64,000 nucleotides of DNA from Thalassospiraceae bacterium LMO-JJ14 (GCA_021555105.2 CP134604.1:3712001-3776000), one strand, 5' to 3'; positions 47,430-57,292 are shown, counted from the stretch's first letter. Notes: a model not told the origin generated them from the sequence alone. Numbers and translations: made by a program.

Positions 47430-48676
47430 GCGGCGCCGAAGTCATCAGCATGGGCTGCCGCCTGAATGCATTCGAAAGCGAAGTGATCCGCGATCATGCC
47501 GGGCGCGCGCATCTGGACGATGCCATAATCGTCAACACCTGTGCCGTCACCGCCGAGGCCGAACGCCAGGCGCGGCAAACCATCCGCCGTGCCTATCGCA
47601 AGAATCCCGGCAAGAAGATCATCGTCACCGGTTGTGCCGCCCAGCTTGATCCTGCCGGGTTCGCCGCGATGCCCGAGGTCGCCCACGTGATCGGCAACGA
47701 GGAAAAGATGAAGGCCGAGACGTTTGCCGGCCTGAACGGCCATCCCGAAGTCCGTGTCGCCGACATCATGACGGTACGCGAAACGGCTTCGCATCTCGTC
47801 AAGGGCTTCGATGGACGTGCGCGCGCCTTCGTGCAGATTCAACAGGGCTGCGATCACCGCTGCACGTTCTGCATCATCCCGTTTGCACGCGGCAACAACC
47901 GCTCAGTGCCGCTGGGGGCCATCGTCGAGCAGACGCGGACGCTGGTGCGCGAAGGCTTCCGCGAAATTGTCCTGACCGGCGTCGACATCTGCTCGTATGG
48001 AAGCGACCTGCCGGGACAGCCGCGCCTCGGCGAAATCGTCAAGAGGCTACTGGTACAGGTGCCCGAACTGGAACGCCTGCGGCTCAGCTCGCTCGATCCC
48101 GCCGCCATGGATGATACACTGTTCGATGTGCTGGCGTCCGACCCCCGTCTGATGCCGCATCTGCACCTGAGTTTGCAGGCGATGGACGACATGGTGCTGA
48201 AACGCATGAAGCGCCGGCATTCCCGTGACGATGCCCTGCGCATTGCCGAGCGGGCGCGCAAAGCCCGTACCGATGTCGTGTTGGGCGGCGATTTTATCGC
48301 CGGCTTCCCGACCGAGACCGAAACCATGTTCGATAACACGCTCTGTGCGGTTCAGGACATGGGGCTGACACACCTGCATGTGTTTCCCTATTCGGAGCGC
48401 GACGGCACACCGGCGGCAAAAATGCCAGCAGTGCCAACCGGCGAACGCAAGGCCCGCGCCGAGCAACTGCGCCGCGTGGGAGAGACGCAGTTGGCCGAAT
48501 TCCTGAAGATGCAGATCGGCCAGGAAGCGCAGGTTCTTGTTGAAAAGGACGGCCGCGGCCACACGCAACATTACGTCGCAGCCGCGATTATCGACGGCGC
48601 ACAACCCGGCGAGATCGTCTCAGGGCGGGTTACCGGCGTGCACGAGAACGCGCTTCAGGTACAGCGTCTGTCATGA
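47426..48676 (+). CDS. mtaB: tRNA t6A37 methylthiotransferase MtaB
   Basis: This radical-SAM enzyme turns t6A37 into ms2t6A37 in tRNA. The 416 residues include the N-terminal cluster cysteines (MGCRLN, NTCAVT, VTGCAAQ), the radical-SAM CDHRCTFCIIPFARG, and a C-terminal TRAM domain (from about residue 360). MtaB is preferred over MiaB from the position next to dapF and ftsY and the opening EVISMGCRLNAFESE. It overlaps both neighbours by four bases. Confidence 0.92.
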   Translation: MSGAEVISMGCRLNAFESEVIRDHAGRAHLDDAIIVNTCAVTAEAERQARQTIRRAYRKNPGKKIIVTGCAAQLDPAGFAAMPEVAHVIGNEEKMKAETFAGLNGHPEVRVADIMTVRETASHLVKGFDGRARAFVQIQQGCDHRCTFCIIPFARGNNRSVPLGAIVEQTRTLVREGFREIVLTGVDICSYGSDLPGQPRLGEIVKRLLVQVPELERLRLSSLDPAAMDDTLFDVLASDPRLMPHLHLSLQAMDDMVLKRMKRRHSRDDALRIAERARKARTDVVLGGDFIAGFPTETETMFDNTLCAVQDMGLTHLHVFPYSERDGTPAAKMPAVPTGERKARAEQLRRVGETQLAEFLKMQIGQEAQVLVEKDGRGHTQHYVAAAIIDGAQPGEIVSGRVTGVHENALQVQRLS

Positions 48677-49605
48677 GCGACGGCGAACAGACAGGCTGGC
48701 TCGGCAGACTGCGCCGGGGCCTCGGCAAATCATCCGACAAAATCGCCGGTTCGATCACGTCCATCTTCCGCGCCCGGAAACTGGACCAGGCCGCACTCGA
48801 CGAGTTGGAAGAAGCACTGATCACCGCGGATATCGGCGTTACCACGTCGGCCAAGCTGGTCAATGCCCTGGCAAAATCGAAATTCGACAAGGACGTCACC
48901 GACGAAGAAGTCCGCGAAGCGCTGGCCGAGGAAATGTCGGCAATCCTGGATCCCGTCGCCCGGCCGCTTGAAATAAATACCCAGCACCGACCGCACGTCA
49001 TACTGGTCTGCGGCGTCAACGGCTCGGGCAAGACCACGACCATCGGCAAGCTCGCCAATCGCTTCAAGGCCGAAGGCAAGTCGGTGATGCTGGTCGCCGG
49101 GGATACCTTCCGCGCCGCCGCCGTCGAGCAACTCCAGATCTGGGGCGAACGTTCCGGCTGCCCCGTCATTTCCGGCAATCACGGCGCCGATGCCGCCGGT
49201 CTTGCCTATGGCGCACTGGAACAAGCCAAGGCGGACAATATCGAGGTCGTTTTGATCGATACGGCAGGCCGTCTGCAGAACCGCAAGGATCTGATGGCGG
49301 AGCTTGAAAAGATCATTCGCGTCATCAAGAAAATCGACGAAACGGCGCCGCACACCACCCTTCTAGTCATGGACAGCACCATCGGCCAGAACGCGCACAG
49401 CCAGGTCGAGACCTTCAAGGACATGGTCGATGTTTCTGGGCTGGTGATGACCAAACTCGACGGATCGGCCAAGGGCGGCGTCGTGATCGGTCTGGCCGAG
49501 AAATTTACCCTCCCCGTACATGCGGTCGGCGTCGGCGAGGGGATCGACGATCTGCGCCCGTTTGAGGCTCGCGCTTTTGCCCGCGCACTGATGGGGCTCT
49601 CCTGA
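48673..49605 (+). CDS. ftsY: SRP receptor FtsY
   Basis: This GTPase receptor takes Ffh-ribosome complexes at the inner membrane. The 310 residues contain only the N and G domains, without the long acidic A domain of enterobacteria: GVNGSGKTTTIGKLANRF, LIDTAGRLQNRKDLMAEL, MTKLDGSAKGGVVIGL. It is translationally coupled to mtaB. Confidence 0.97.
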   Translation: MSDGEQTGWLGRLRRGLGKSSDKIAGSITSIFRARKLDQAALDELEEALITADIGVTTSAKLVNALAKSKFDKDVTDEEVREALAEEMSAILDPVARPLEINTQHRPHVILVCGVNGSGKTTTIGKLANRFKAEGKSVMLVAGDTFRAAAVEQLQIWGERSGCPVISGNHGADAAGLAYGALEQAKADNIEVVLIDTAGRLQNRKDLMAELEKIIRVIKKIDETAPHTTLLVMDSTIGQNAHSQVETFKDMVDVSGLVMTKLDGSAKGGVVIGLAEKFTLPVHAVGVGEGIDDLRPFEARAFARALMGLS

Positions 49606-49700
49606 AGGCATCCATTAGGGGGCGCTTGATTTCCACGCCAATGCCACCAACATGACGAACCGGGGCAAACGCCCATCCACATCCAGGGGGAGACACCAAT

Positions 49701-50027
49701 ATGCTATACGAGCTTCGCATCTATCATTGCGCACCGGGCCGCATGCCTGCGCTTCTGAACCGCTTCGAGGAAACGACGTTGGCCAAATGGGAACAGCATG
49801 GCATCCGTCAGGCCGGATTCTGGGTCCCCGAAATCGGCGACAACAATCACGATCTTTACTACATGCTGGCATGGGAATCGCTGGCCGAGCGCGAAGAAAA
49901 ATGGAACGCCTTTATGACCGATCCTGAATGGATTGCTGCGCGTGCTGCAAGCGAGAAGGACGGGCCTATCCTCACAGGAATCTCCAACCACATCCTGAAG
50001 CCGACGGCATTTTCCTCGGTAAAGTAA
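49701..50027 (+). CDS. NIPSNAP-family protein
   Basis: This 108-residue protein with a dimeric alpha-beta-barrel fold shows LYELRIYHCAPGRMPALLNRFEETTL and YYMLAWESLAEREEKWNAF, the NIPSNAP pattern. The family has no settled function in bacteria. A GGGGGAG ribosome site precedes the ATG. It ends seven bases before the convergent PLP-enzyme gene. Confidence 0.88.
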   Translation: MLYELRIYHCAPGRMPALLNRFEETTLAKWEQHGIRQAGFWVPEIGDNNHDLYYMLAWESLAEREEKWNAFMTDPEWIAARAASEKDGPILTGISNHILKPTAFSSVK

Positions 50028-50034
50028 CGCCGCT

Positions 50035-51033
50035 TCAGGCGTCCGCGATTTCCGGATAGACGAACAGCGCCGGCGTGCCGCCGGTGTGCAAAAACACCAC
50101 GGCACCCGCGCTGTCGAGCTTTCCCGACCGTGCATAATCGATCAGCCCGGCCATTGCCTTTCCGGTATAGACCGGATCGAGAAAAATCCCTTCCGATTGG
50201 GCCAGCAGGCGGACGGCATCCGCCATTTCCGGCGTCTCGGCACCATAGCCCGGCCCGACATAAGCCCCGTCACAGTTGACGTCAATGACATCGGCAAGGT
50301 CCGGTCTGTCGATAAAGCTGCAGACATCCGCAACAAGGGCGGCGACCTTTGCTTTCTGCGCCGCAGCCGCACGGCTGACACACATGCCAAGAACCGGAAT
50401 TTCCAACCCGGCCAGCGCCAATCCTACCAGCAAACCGGCCTGCGTTCCGGCGCTGCCGCTGGCATGCACGATAAGCCCCGGATGGACACTCTGCGCCCTG
50501 AGTTGCGCCGCTAGTTCGAAGGCGCAGGCAACATAGCCGAGCGACCCCAGTGCGTTGGAGCCGCCGACCGGCACCACATACACCGTCTCGCCCGCTTGCG
50601 TCAGTTCATCCGCAAGTGTCGCCATGGCCGCATCCATGTCGGCGTCCTTGTCGATAAACCGCGGCACCACGCCAAACAGATGATCCAGCAATGCGTTGCC
50701 GTTGGTTTCATACAGTTCGTCGCTGCGCACGCGCTCAAGCACGCAGTGGCAGGCCATGCCGAGCCGACTTGCAGCGGCCGCTGTCTGACGCACATGATTG
50801 GACTGCGTACCGCCTGCCGTGACGATGACCGTGGCTTTCTTGGCGACTGCATCGGCCATCAGAAATTCGAGTTTTCGGACCTTGTTGCCGCCCAGCGCAA
50901 AGCCCGTGCAGTCGTCGCGCTTGATCCAGATATCGGGCCCGCCGAGGGACGCCGTTAAATTCGCAAGATGCTCCAGCGGTGTCGGCGCAAAGGCCAGCGG
51001 GACACGCGGATATTTGTCCAGAAGATCCCCCAT
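50035..51033 (-). CDS. D-cysteine desulfhydrase / ACC deaminase family PLP enzyme
   Basis: This 332-residue fold-type II PLP enzyme opens YPRVPLAFAPTPLEHL. The PLP Lys lies in GGNKVRKLEFLMADA, substrate and phosphate contacts in TAGGTQSNHVRQTAAAA, and HASGSAGTQAGLLVGL follows. D-cysteine desulfhydrase and 1-aminocyclopropane-1-carboxylate deaminase share this form, and I cannot separate them by eye. It overlaps the ABC ATPase stop by one base. Confidence 0.85.
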   Translation of the reverse strand: MGDLLDKYPRVPLAFAPTPLEHLANLTASLGGPDIWIKRDDCTGFALGGNKVRKLEFLMADAVAKKATVIVTAGGTQSNHVRQTAAAASRLGMACHCVLERVRSDELYETNGNALLDHLFGVVPRFIDKDADMDAAMATLADELTQAGETVYVVPVGGSNALGSLGYVACAFELAAQLRAQSVHPGLIVHASGSAGTQAGLLVGLALAGLEIPVLGMCVSRAAAAQKAKVAALVADVCSFIDRPDLADVIDVNCDGAYVGPGYGAETPEMADAVRLLAQSEGIFLDPVYTGKAMAGLIDYARSGKLDSAGAVVFLHTGGTPALFVYPEIADA

Positions 51034-51806
51034 CAGGGCGCTGTAACCGGCATATCGATGGGGCCTTCGGCACGGCTGTGCACGAATTGATCCACATAGT
51101 CATTGCCGCTGCCCATCATTTTACCGGCATCGCCATGCCAGATGATGCGTCCTTCATGCAGCATTGCGACCTTATCCCCAAGCCGCCCCGCGCCCGCCAT
51201 ATCGCTGTCGATGGAAATTGCCGTGCAGCCGATCTGGCGCACCAGGTCGAGAATAAGATCGTTGATAACGTTTGACATGATTGGATCGAGACCGGCCGTC
51301 GGCTCATCTAGCAGCAACAGCTCTGGGTCACCGAAAATGGCGCGGGCGATACCGACCCGCTTTTGCATGCCGCCGGACAGTTCCGCCGGCGACAAATCGG
51401 CGACGTCGGGGTCCAGCCCAACCATGACAAGCTTGTCGATGGCGGCGCTCTTGATCTCGGCGCGCTCGGTATCGCCGGCCTGCAAAGCCCGAAAGCCGAT
51501 GTTTTCCCACGTTGTTAAACTGTCAAACAGGCCCGAGCGTTGAAACAACATGCCGGTCCGGGCAATGAAAGCATCACGCGCGGCGCCCCGGTAGCGTGCC
51601 GTGTCCTCTCCGCCGACGATGACCTTACCGGCATCGATGGGAATCAGCCCGAGGATACATTTCAGAAGCAATGTTTTCCCGGAACCGGACGTGCCGATCA
51701 GCACCAGGGATTCGCCCTGGGTGACGCTCATGTCGACGCCCTTCAGCACATGCTTGGGACCGAAGCTTTTCGTCAGGCCGGCAACGTCGATAAACGGCTG
51801 CGTCAT
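51033..51806 (-). CDS. ABC transporter ATP-binding protein, Mla (MlaF/Mkl) type
   Basis: This 257-residue ATPase has Walker A GTSGSGKTLLLK, signature LSGGMQKRVGIARA and Walker B ELLLLDEPTAGLDP. The signature GGMQKRVG is typical of the MlaF family, which powers lipid transfer with MlaE. No MlaE or MlaD gene is nearby, so it may serve a partner encoded elsewhere. It overlaps the amidase gene by four bases and the PLP-enzyme gene by one. Confidence 0.86.
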   Translation of the reverse strand: MTQPFIDVAGLTKSFGPKHVLKGVDMSVTQGESLVLIGTSGSGKTLLLKCILGLIPIDAGKVIVGGEDTARYRGAARDAFIARTGMLFQRSGLFDSLTTWENIGFRALQAGDTERAEIKSAAIDKLVMVGLDPDVADLSPAELSGGMQKRVGIARAIFGDPELLLLDEPTAGLDPIMSNVINDLILDLVRQIGCTAISIDSDMAGAGRLGDKVAMLHEGRIIWHGDAGKMMGSGNDYVDQFVHSRAEGPIDMPVTAP

Positions 51807-53236
51807 ACGATGCTTTCCCATTGGCCCGGATCGGGGGCCGTTTTAAACCATTCGGTTTCGCGTTCATAGGCCCGCCCGACCCGGTACAGCGTTGCTTCGT
51901 CAAACGGCCGCCCTATAAACTGCACGGATGACGGCAGTCCGGCTGCGGTGAAGCCGGTCGGCACGCTGAGCCCCGGCAGACCCAGGAAATTCACCGGTCG
52001 AGAACAGTGCCCGACCCGCTGCAACATGGCGGCGGCGTTCGGGCCGTCCTTCATGTCCGTTTCGGCAATGCTCGGCACGTCCATGACCATCATCGGCGTC
52101 ATCAGGACATCAACCTTGCCGAATACCAATTCATTGAAATCCGCCAGCGCCCGGGTGCGCAGATTCAGCGCCTGAACGTATCGCGTCGCCGGCGTTGCAA
52201 AACCACCCGCGAACCGTGCGAATGTCTGTTTGCCATACTCATTCCCGCGCGTTTCCATCCACTGCTGATGCAAGGCCGCACCCTCGGTCGCTGTGATCAG
52301 ACTTGTCAGGGCATTGGTATATTGAATGATGTCCGGCAGATCGACGTCGACGAACTCGGTGCCTGCCTTCTTCAACACTTCGACCGTGTCGGCGAAACGG
52401 CTGGACGGTTCCTCGTCCATGCCGTCCATGAAGTGGCTGTTCGGCAAGCCGATCTTCAAACCGGCGACGCCGTCTTCGATACCGGCGAGATAATCCGCTA
52501 CCGGCACGTCTGCCGAAGACGCATCGTCCTGGTCGTATCCGGCGATCACGGAGAGCATCAGAGCGTTATCCGTCACTGTACGCGTCAGCGGTCCAATGGT
52601 ATCGAGCGTATGCGACAACGGCATGGCACCGAAGCGACTGACGCGGCCCATGGTCACTTTCATACCGACGACGCCGCAACACGCAGCCGGAAGTCGCACT
52701 GAACCGCCGGTATCCGACCCAAGCGCTGCGAATGTCGCCCGTGCGGCAACGGACGCGCCGGACCCGCTCGACGAACCGCCGGTGACATGCGCCGGATTCC
52801 AGGGATTGCGTACATTCCCGGTTATTTCATTATGGCCCGTCACACCAAGCGCGAACTCGACCATATTGAGCCGCGCGATATCAAGCGCGCCGGCCTGATC
52901 CAGCCTGCTCAACGCCCCCGACAATACGTCCGGCATGAACCCCTTGCGAATGGCCGAGCCGCATTCGCTAAGCCGCCCCGGCCGGTAGAACATATCCTTG
53001 TGCGCCAGCGGCACGCCCCAAAGCGGCGTCGTCGCCGGATTGGCATCGGCCTCGGCGGCCTGTTTTAATGCTGCGTCCTCATCCATCCCTGCGACTAGGT
53101 TCAAAGGTTTGCCGCGCGCATGAAACCGCGCAATGGAGGCTTCCGTAACCTCGCGTGATGATACCTTGCCGGATTTCAAGGCGGCGGCGACATCAACCAA
53201 GGTCGCATCGCAGGGATTGGACGGGAAATCAGTCAC
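51803..53236 (-). CDS. Amidase signature family protein
   Basis: This 477-residue protein has the Ser-cisSer-Lys triad elements: Lys in PLAHKDMFYRPG, cis-Ser and Ser in [13 protein letters not shown] and GSDTGGSVRLPA. It resembles GatA and related amidases, but the neighbourhood has no gatB or gatC, so a general amidase is more likely. It starts three bases after the 68-residue gene. Confidence 0.88.
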   Translation of the reverse strand: MTDFPSNPCDATLVDVAAALKSGKVSSREVTEASIARFHARGKPLNLVAGMDEDAALKQAAEADANPATTPLWGVPLAHKDMFYRPGRLSECGSAIRKGFMPDVLSGALSRLDQAGALDIARLNMVEFALGVTGHNEITGNVRNPWNPAHVTGGSSSGSGASVAARATFAALGSDTGGSVRLPAACCGVVGMKVTMGRVSRFGAMPLSHTLDTIGPLTRTVTDNALMLSVIAGYDQDDASSADVPVADYLAGIEDGVAGLKIGLPNSHFMDGMDEEPSSRFADTVEVLKKAGTEFVDVDLPDIIQYTNALTSLITATEGAALHQQWMETRGNEYGKQTFARFAGGFATPATRYVQALNLRTRALADFNELVFGKVDVLMTPMMVMDVPSIAETDMKDGPNAAAMLQRVGHCSRPVNFLGLPGLSVPTGFTAAGLPSSVQFIGRPFDEATLYRVGRAYERETEWFKTAPDPGQWESIV

Positions 53237-53239
53237 AGT

Positions 53240-53446
53240 TCAGTTGCCGGGTCTGATCGCTGAGATTTCTTTGAGAAGCTTATAGTACTGCGCCGGTTCC
53301 GTATCGAACTCAAGGCCACCACCCGCTTTACGGAGTGTGTCCCCGATCGACGTGCCGGATCGTGACGGGTCCATGATCTCGCGGTCACCAAGGTCGACTG
53401 CCTGCACATTCTCCATCCAATAGCGGAACGCATCTTTATCGTTCAT
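53240..53446 (-). CDS. Unknown 68-residue protein between ydbL and an amidase
   Basis: I do not recognise this family. The soluble, acidic protein (MNDKDAFRYWMENVQAVDLG...) has no signal peptide or Cys. Its start overlaps the ydbL stop by four bases (ATGA), and its stop is three bases before the amidase start, so it is very likely translated. It could be a small companion of the amidase, but it does not look like GatC. Confidence 0.65.
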   Translation of the reverse strand: MNDKDAFRYWMENVQAVDLGDREIMDPSRSGTSIGDTLRKAGGGLEFDTEPAQYYKLLKEISAIRPGN

Positions 53447-53799
53447 GGCTTCCTGATCCAGTTTCCCGATGCATCCTGAACATATTCGCCGGATGGCGCT
53501 CTGTTGATTGCCTTATCCGCGGCAAGTTTCTCAACGGTGTTGAGTGGGATGTTGTTCTTGCGGGCGATATCACGGTAAAGCTGACGGCGTTGAAGGTTCA
53601 CGTCATTGACCAGTTGCGCAACACCGGGGGCGTTCTGCACGATGCCGATATAACCATCCAGTTTCTCGCCCACGTAACCCTGCGCTTGTGCCTGCTGAAG
53701 CGTCAGCGACTGCGCGGCGGCAGGTTCCGGGGCAAAAAGCCCAAGGACAAGCCCCGATAACAGGGCAAAGACGGCAATCATTCGATGTAATCTGTTCAT
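53443..53799 (-). CDS. ydbL: YdbL family protein (DUF1318)
   Basis: This 118-residue periplasmic protein has a signal peptide (to about AAAQS) and the family's repeats LTLQQAQAQGYVGEKLDGYIG and QLYRDIARKNNIPLNTVEKLAA. In Escherichia coli YdbL works with YdbH and YnbE in envelope lipid transport. The ATG at 53799 has AGGAA at a good distance; an upstream GTG lies too near to it. Confidence 0.9.
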   Translation of the reverse strand: MNRLHRMIAVFALLSGLVLGLFAPEPAAAQSLTLQQAQAQGYVGEKLDGYIGIVQNAPGVAQLVNDVNLQRRQLYRDIARKNNIPLNTVEKLAADKAINRAPSGEYVQDASGNWIRKP

Positions 53800-53811
53800 G
53801 TCGATCACTTC

Positions 53812-54012
53812 CTAGAACAGGGCCGGATTGCTCGATAGAGCCTTATCCAGATCCTTTTCGACGCGGACCCGGACCTCGTGTTCGATCTTCACATTGAGAT
53901 TGATGACAATGGGCTTGTCCGGGGCTTCAACCTTGACCCGGGGTTCACAGGCAATAAGCGGAAATGTGATTGATACCGTAGCGAGTACAGCACAAAGTTT
54001 ACGGTACGACAT
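53812..54012 (-). CDS. ynbE: YnbE-like outer membrane lipoprotein
   Basis: This 66-residue lipoprotein has the lipobox LIAC after a short signal peptide, then EPRVKVEAPDKPIVINLNVKIEHEVRVRV, the YnbE pattern that extends the YdbH beta-groove at the outer membrane. It lies between ydbL and ydbH homologues. Confidence 0.9.
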   Translation of the reverse strand: MSYRKLCAVLATVSITFPLIACEPRVKVEAPDKPIVINLNVKIEHEVRVRVEKDLDKALSSNPALF

Positions 54013-54039
54013 CGGTCGCTCTCCGTCTGTTGGCTCCTC

Positions 54040-57000
54040 CTACGGCTTTCCGGAAGGACGCTGCACACGGTCCCGGATGTTTTCCGGAAGGTCTTGAATA
54101 ACGCTAGCGCTTTGCAGCAAATCCCGCAAGGCTCCTTGCAAGGTGACATTCAACTCGATCCGCTTGCCGTCATACAGCGCCGGATTTGCGCCATTGATTT
54201 TAGCTTTTGCCGTGATGTCCCCGGACAGCGGCCCATCCAGCGACATCTGCAGATCGCTGTAGCGGAAATCCGATAGGGCACGCGACAACAGCTCAGCCAT
54301 TTCACCACTCTGATGGAGGCTTTCAAGCGCCACTGCAGAGCGGAATTTGAGCACTCCGTTCCGGTCCGACCAGACCCGTGCATCGTCGATTACCGGGCCG
54401 TCTTCGCTGATACGGACCGGGATGCTACCGGCGAGCTTGCCTTCCGCCTCTAGTCCTTCGATAGCGATGCTACGGGCGAGATCCCCGGCATCGATGTTCT
54501 TAAGATTGGCGACAATGATATCCGGTGGACTGCTGAACGGAATGTCGAGGCCCTTGACCTCAAGCGACCCCCCGGCAACCGGCCAGACGGCATGATCGAT
54601 GTGCAGCACGTCATTGCCCGGCAGGTCGAAACCGATCGTGCCGCCTGTGAGCGGCAAGCCCGCATCCAGCAGACCGACCGTGAGGGTTTGCAGGCCTTCG
54701 GTTCTGAGACCGGTCAAATCGGCAAACGCAATTTCACCATTGAGGCCGGCAATCTCCGCCGGTGCCGTGCCGAAGGCAATATCCTCAAGCGCAACTTTCG
54801 CCGTCGACGTCATTCGCGCACCGCTCCAGCCGAACCGGGCCTCGGCGCCAATCTTGCCGGCCACATCTGTGACCAGTCCCTTCAATACAGGAAATAACGC
54901 CTGCGGTTGCCGACCGTTTCGTGTGATTTCCCAAGCCGGGATATTCACCTGCACAGCGCCACGTTTATCCGCCATCCGATAACGAGCATCGATGTTCGCC
55001 CTCGGCCCGTCCATATAGCCTGCGTCTGCGGTGAGCGTAACGGCCGAAGGCTGGTATTGCCCCTTGCCCTCGAAGCCGACAGGCAGAAAGCGAATAGGGC
55101 GATGATGATCGACAAGATGCGCCGAGCCGATATCGACACGTGCGCCGAGCAGTCTATCCTTACCTTCAAGGCTGAGCGTTCCCGTAATGTCGGCAACGGC
55201 GATATCAGGCCCGTCTATTCTGACATCGCCCCCCATTGAGGCGAGCTTCGCCCACCAGGTGCCACGGCGCGCATCGAAGCTCGCGGTGCCTTCGAGCCGC
55301 GGCAGCGTCCCATTGATCGGATACGGACCGGCACCTTCAAGCGTGATCTCTGTGCTTTTGAGGACCGCGGCAAGATCAATTCGCCCGATGCCATCTTCGC
55401 CCAATGCCGCATGCAGCATTGGCATATTTCCGCCACGAGGACAAACCAGCATCGGTCCCGGTCTGAGCCTGGCGGCAAAAGCATCGATACGGGACGCGCG
55501 AAGCTCGATACAACTGTCCGGGTACAGGCGGAAACCATCCGCACCGAAACCGACATTCCCGGCTAACGAAACCTGCCCACCATCAATCGCTATATCGTCC
55601 TTCAGTTTACCGGCGAAACGCGCGTCGACCGAGGCTTCCATCTCCAGTTCCCGGAAGGGTCCGGATAAATGCACGCCAATCTGATCGGTAACGACCTCCA
55701 GCCCATCCAGGCGCAACTGCCAAGGATCGAAACGAAGCGCCAGATCCTCGAAAACGACGCCATCCGTGGTTGCCGGCCAGACTGTGCCGCCGGCATCGCC
55801 CGAAAACGGCAGCCAGTTATTATATATGCCGTCGAAGACAGCGCCCAGGCGCAACGGGTCTGCCGCAGTCGGCCCACCCGCCAGAAATGGAATGTCAGAG
55901 AGATTGCCGAGCGTGAGATCAAGCCGCCGCGCGCCCCCTTTATCCGGCAGGCCAAGATCAAAATGCATTCCCGCGACCGGGCGCAAACGCCAACCTTGTG
56001 TATCGATCCCAAGATCAAGCTTGCCGTCCAATGTCACGTTCACCCCGCCAGGCGAAGCCAACCCAAGATGCGTCAGATCGATCACACCTGAAACGCCATC
56101 TGTCGCCCGCACAGCACCGATGGAGAACTGTTCGGGCAATACCTGCATATCCCGCCTTGAACCCGTCACGTTGAAGCTCAGCGCACCGACAACATCAAGG
56201 GCAATCGGCAGCTTGTACGGCCCCTTGAGGCCATCGGTCGCGGCATCGCCGGAAATCAACAGTTTCGCTTCGGGATCGAAAATATCCTCCGTTTGGGCGC
56301 GAAGCTGCATGGTCAAACCCGTTCCCATGCCGCCGAGAAGAAAATCGACGGATGCCGCCTTGCCGTTGACCTCCCCTGTCAGATCGACATTGCCGATGTC
56401 GATACCGTCGATCCGTGCGCTCTGCACCGACAACGATCCGCCACCTACGAGCGCTCCTGCGATTTGCCCTCTGATATTGACCGCCCCCTGCATTTCCGCG
56501 AACGCCAGGCGGGCATCGCTCGACGCATTCTGAATATCGAGGATCAACTGAAGTTGATCCGCAGCGTCCAGAATCCCCCGCATGCGCCCACTGACCCGCG
56601 CTTCAGGATGCTGCAGGGCAAACTGGATGTTGGCATCAGTGCCGATCCCGTCGGTGACAAGCACCAGCCCCTCGACGGCGGCATCCACAGCACCTAGCGG
56701 CGTCGTTACCTTGAGCAAACCGGCGGACACCGCCACCGGCCCGAGGACACGGATTTTCTTTCCCTCGGTCGAAGTACGATCTTCGCTGAGGAACCTGTTG
56801 AGCACGCCTGCATCGACACCCCCGGCGCTCACCGAAAGCGGCAATTCCGGCTGGTCGATACTCAACCCGTCAATGATGCCCTGAACAAGCCGGCCCGGCG
56901 AATAGTCGATGCTGATTTTCCGCACGCGTATATTGCTGTCCGAACCGAGGTCAACACCGCCAATCACCGCCTGCGTCAGACCGACGGATTCAATGTTAAG

Positions 57001-57138
57001 TTTAGCCGCGGGAAATCCCTCGTCCGCCAGATAGCTGCGCGCCGCCCAGCCCACCAGCCAAGGCAGCGTCAAATACGACGCGGCGATAACAGCAGCGACA
57101 AAGGCAACGAAAATCAGTGACAGAGCGGCCCGGCTCAT
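54040..57138 (-). CDS. ydbH: YdbH family AsmA-like intermembrane bridge
   Basis: This 1032-residue protein has one N-terminal membrane helix (LSLIFVAFVAAVIAASYL) followed by a very long, beta-rich periplasmic part. This is the AsmA-like layout of YdbH, which with TamB and YhdP moves phospholipids to the outer membrane in Escherichia coli. The C-terminal region ISEDGPVIDDARVWSDRNGVLKF matches the conserved end. A GTG four codons earlier is an alternative start. It heads an operon of ynbE, ydbL and four more genes. Confidence 0.88.
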   Translation of the reverse strand: MSRAALSLIFVAFVAAVIAASYLTLPWLVGWAARSYLADEGFPAAKLNIESVGLTQAVIGGVDLGSDSNIRVRKISIDYSPGRLVQGIIDGLSIDQPELPLSVSAGGVDAGVLNRFLSEDRTSTEGKKIRVLGPVAVSAGLLKVTTPLGAVDAAVEGLVLVTDGIGTDANIQFALQHPEARVSGRMRGILDAADQLQLILDIQNASSDARLAFAEMQGAVNIRGQIAGALVGGGSLSVQSARIDGIDIGNVDLTGEVNGKAASVDFLLGGMGTGLTMQLRAQTEDIFDPEAKLLISGDAATDGLKGPYKLPIALDVVGALSFNVTGSRRDMQVLPEQFSIGAVRATDGVSGVIDLTHLGLASPGGVNVTLDGKLDLGIDTQGWRLRPVAGMHFDLGLPDKGGARRLDLTLGNLSDIPFLAGGPTAADPLRLGAVFDGIYNNWLPFSGDAGGTVWPATTDGVVFEDLALRFDPWQLRLDGLEVVTDQIGVHLSGPFRELEMEASVDARFAGKLKDDIAIDGGQVSLAGNVGFGADGFRLYPDSCIELRASRIDAFAARLRPGPMLVCPRGGNMPMLHAALGEDGIGRIDLAAVLKSTEITLEGAGPYPINGTLPRLEGTASFDARRGTWWAKLASMGGDVRIDGPDIAVADITGTLSLEGKDRLLGARVDIGSAHLVDHHRPIRFLPVGFEGKGQYQPSAVTLTADAGYMDGPRANIDARYRMADKRGAVQVNIPAWEITRNGRQPQALFPVLKGLVTDVAGKIGAEARFGWSGARMTSTAKVALEDIAFGTAPAEIAGLNGEIAFADLTGLRTEGLQTLTVGLLDAGLPLTGGTIGFDLPGNDVLHIDHAVWPVAGGSLEVKGLDIPFSSPPDIIVANLKNIDAGDLARSIAIEGLEAEGKLAGSIPVRISEDGPVIDDARVWSDRNGVLKFRSAVALESLHQSGEMAELLSRALSDFRYSDLQMSLDGPLSGDITAKAKINGANPALYDGKRIELNVTLQGALRDLLQSASVIQDLPENIRDRVQRPSGKP

Positions 57139-57292
57139 GTGTTCCGGCACTCACGTGCGATAAACGGCATCCGCCACCACCCCGTCAGAAGATGGATAGG
57201 TTGATCAAGCATTCGCGCATGCTCGTGGTAACTTTGCAGGCGGTCAAGCGTGAGGACTTTCAGATCTGAGATCAGATGCCTATGTATACTCT

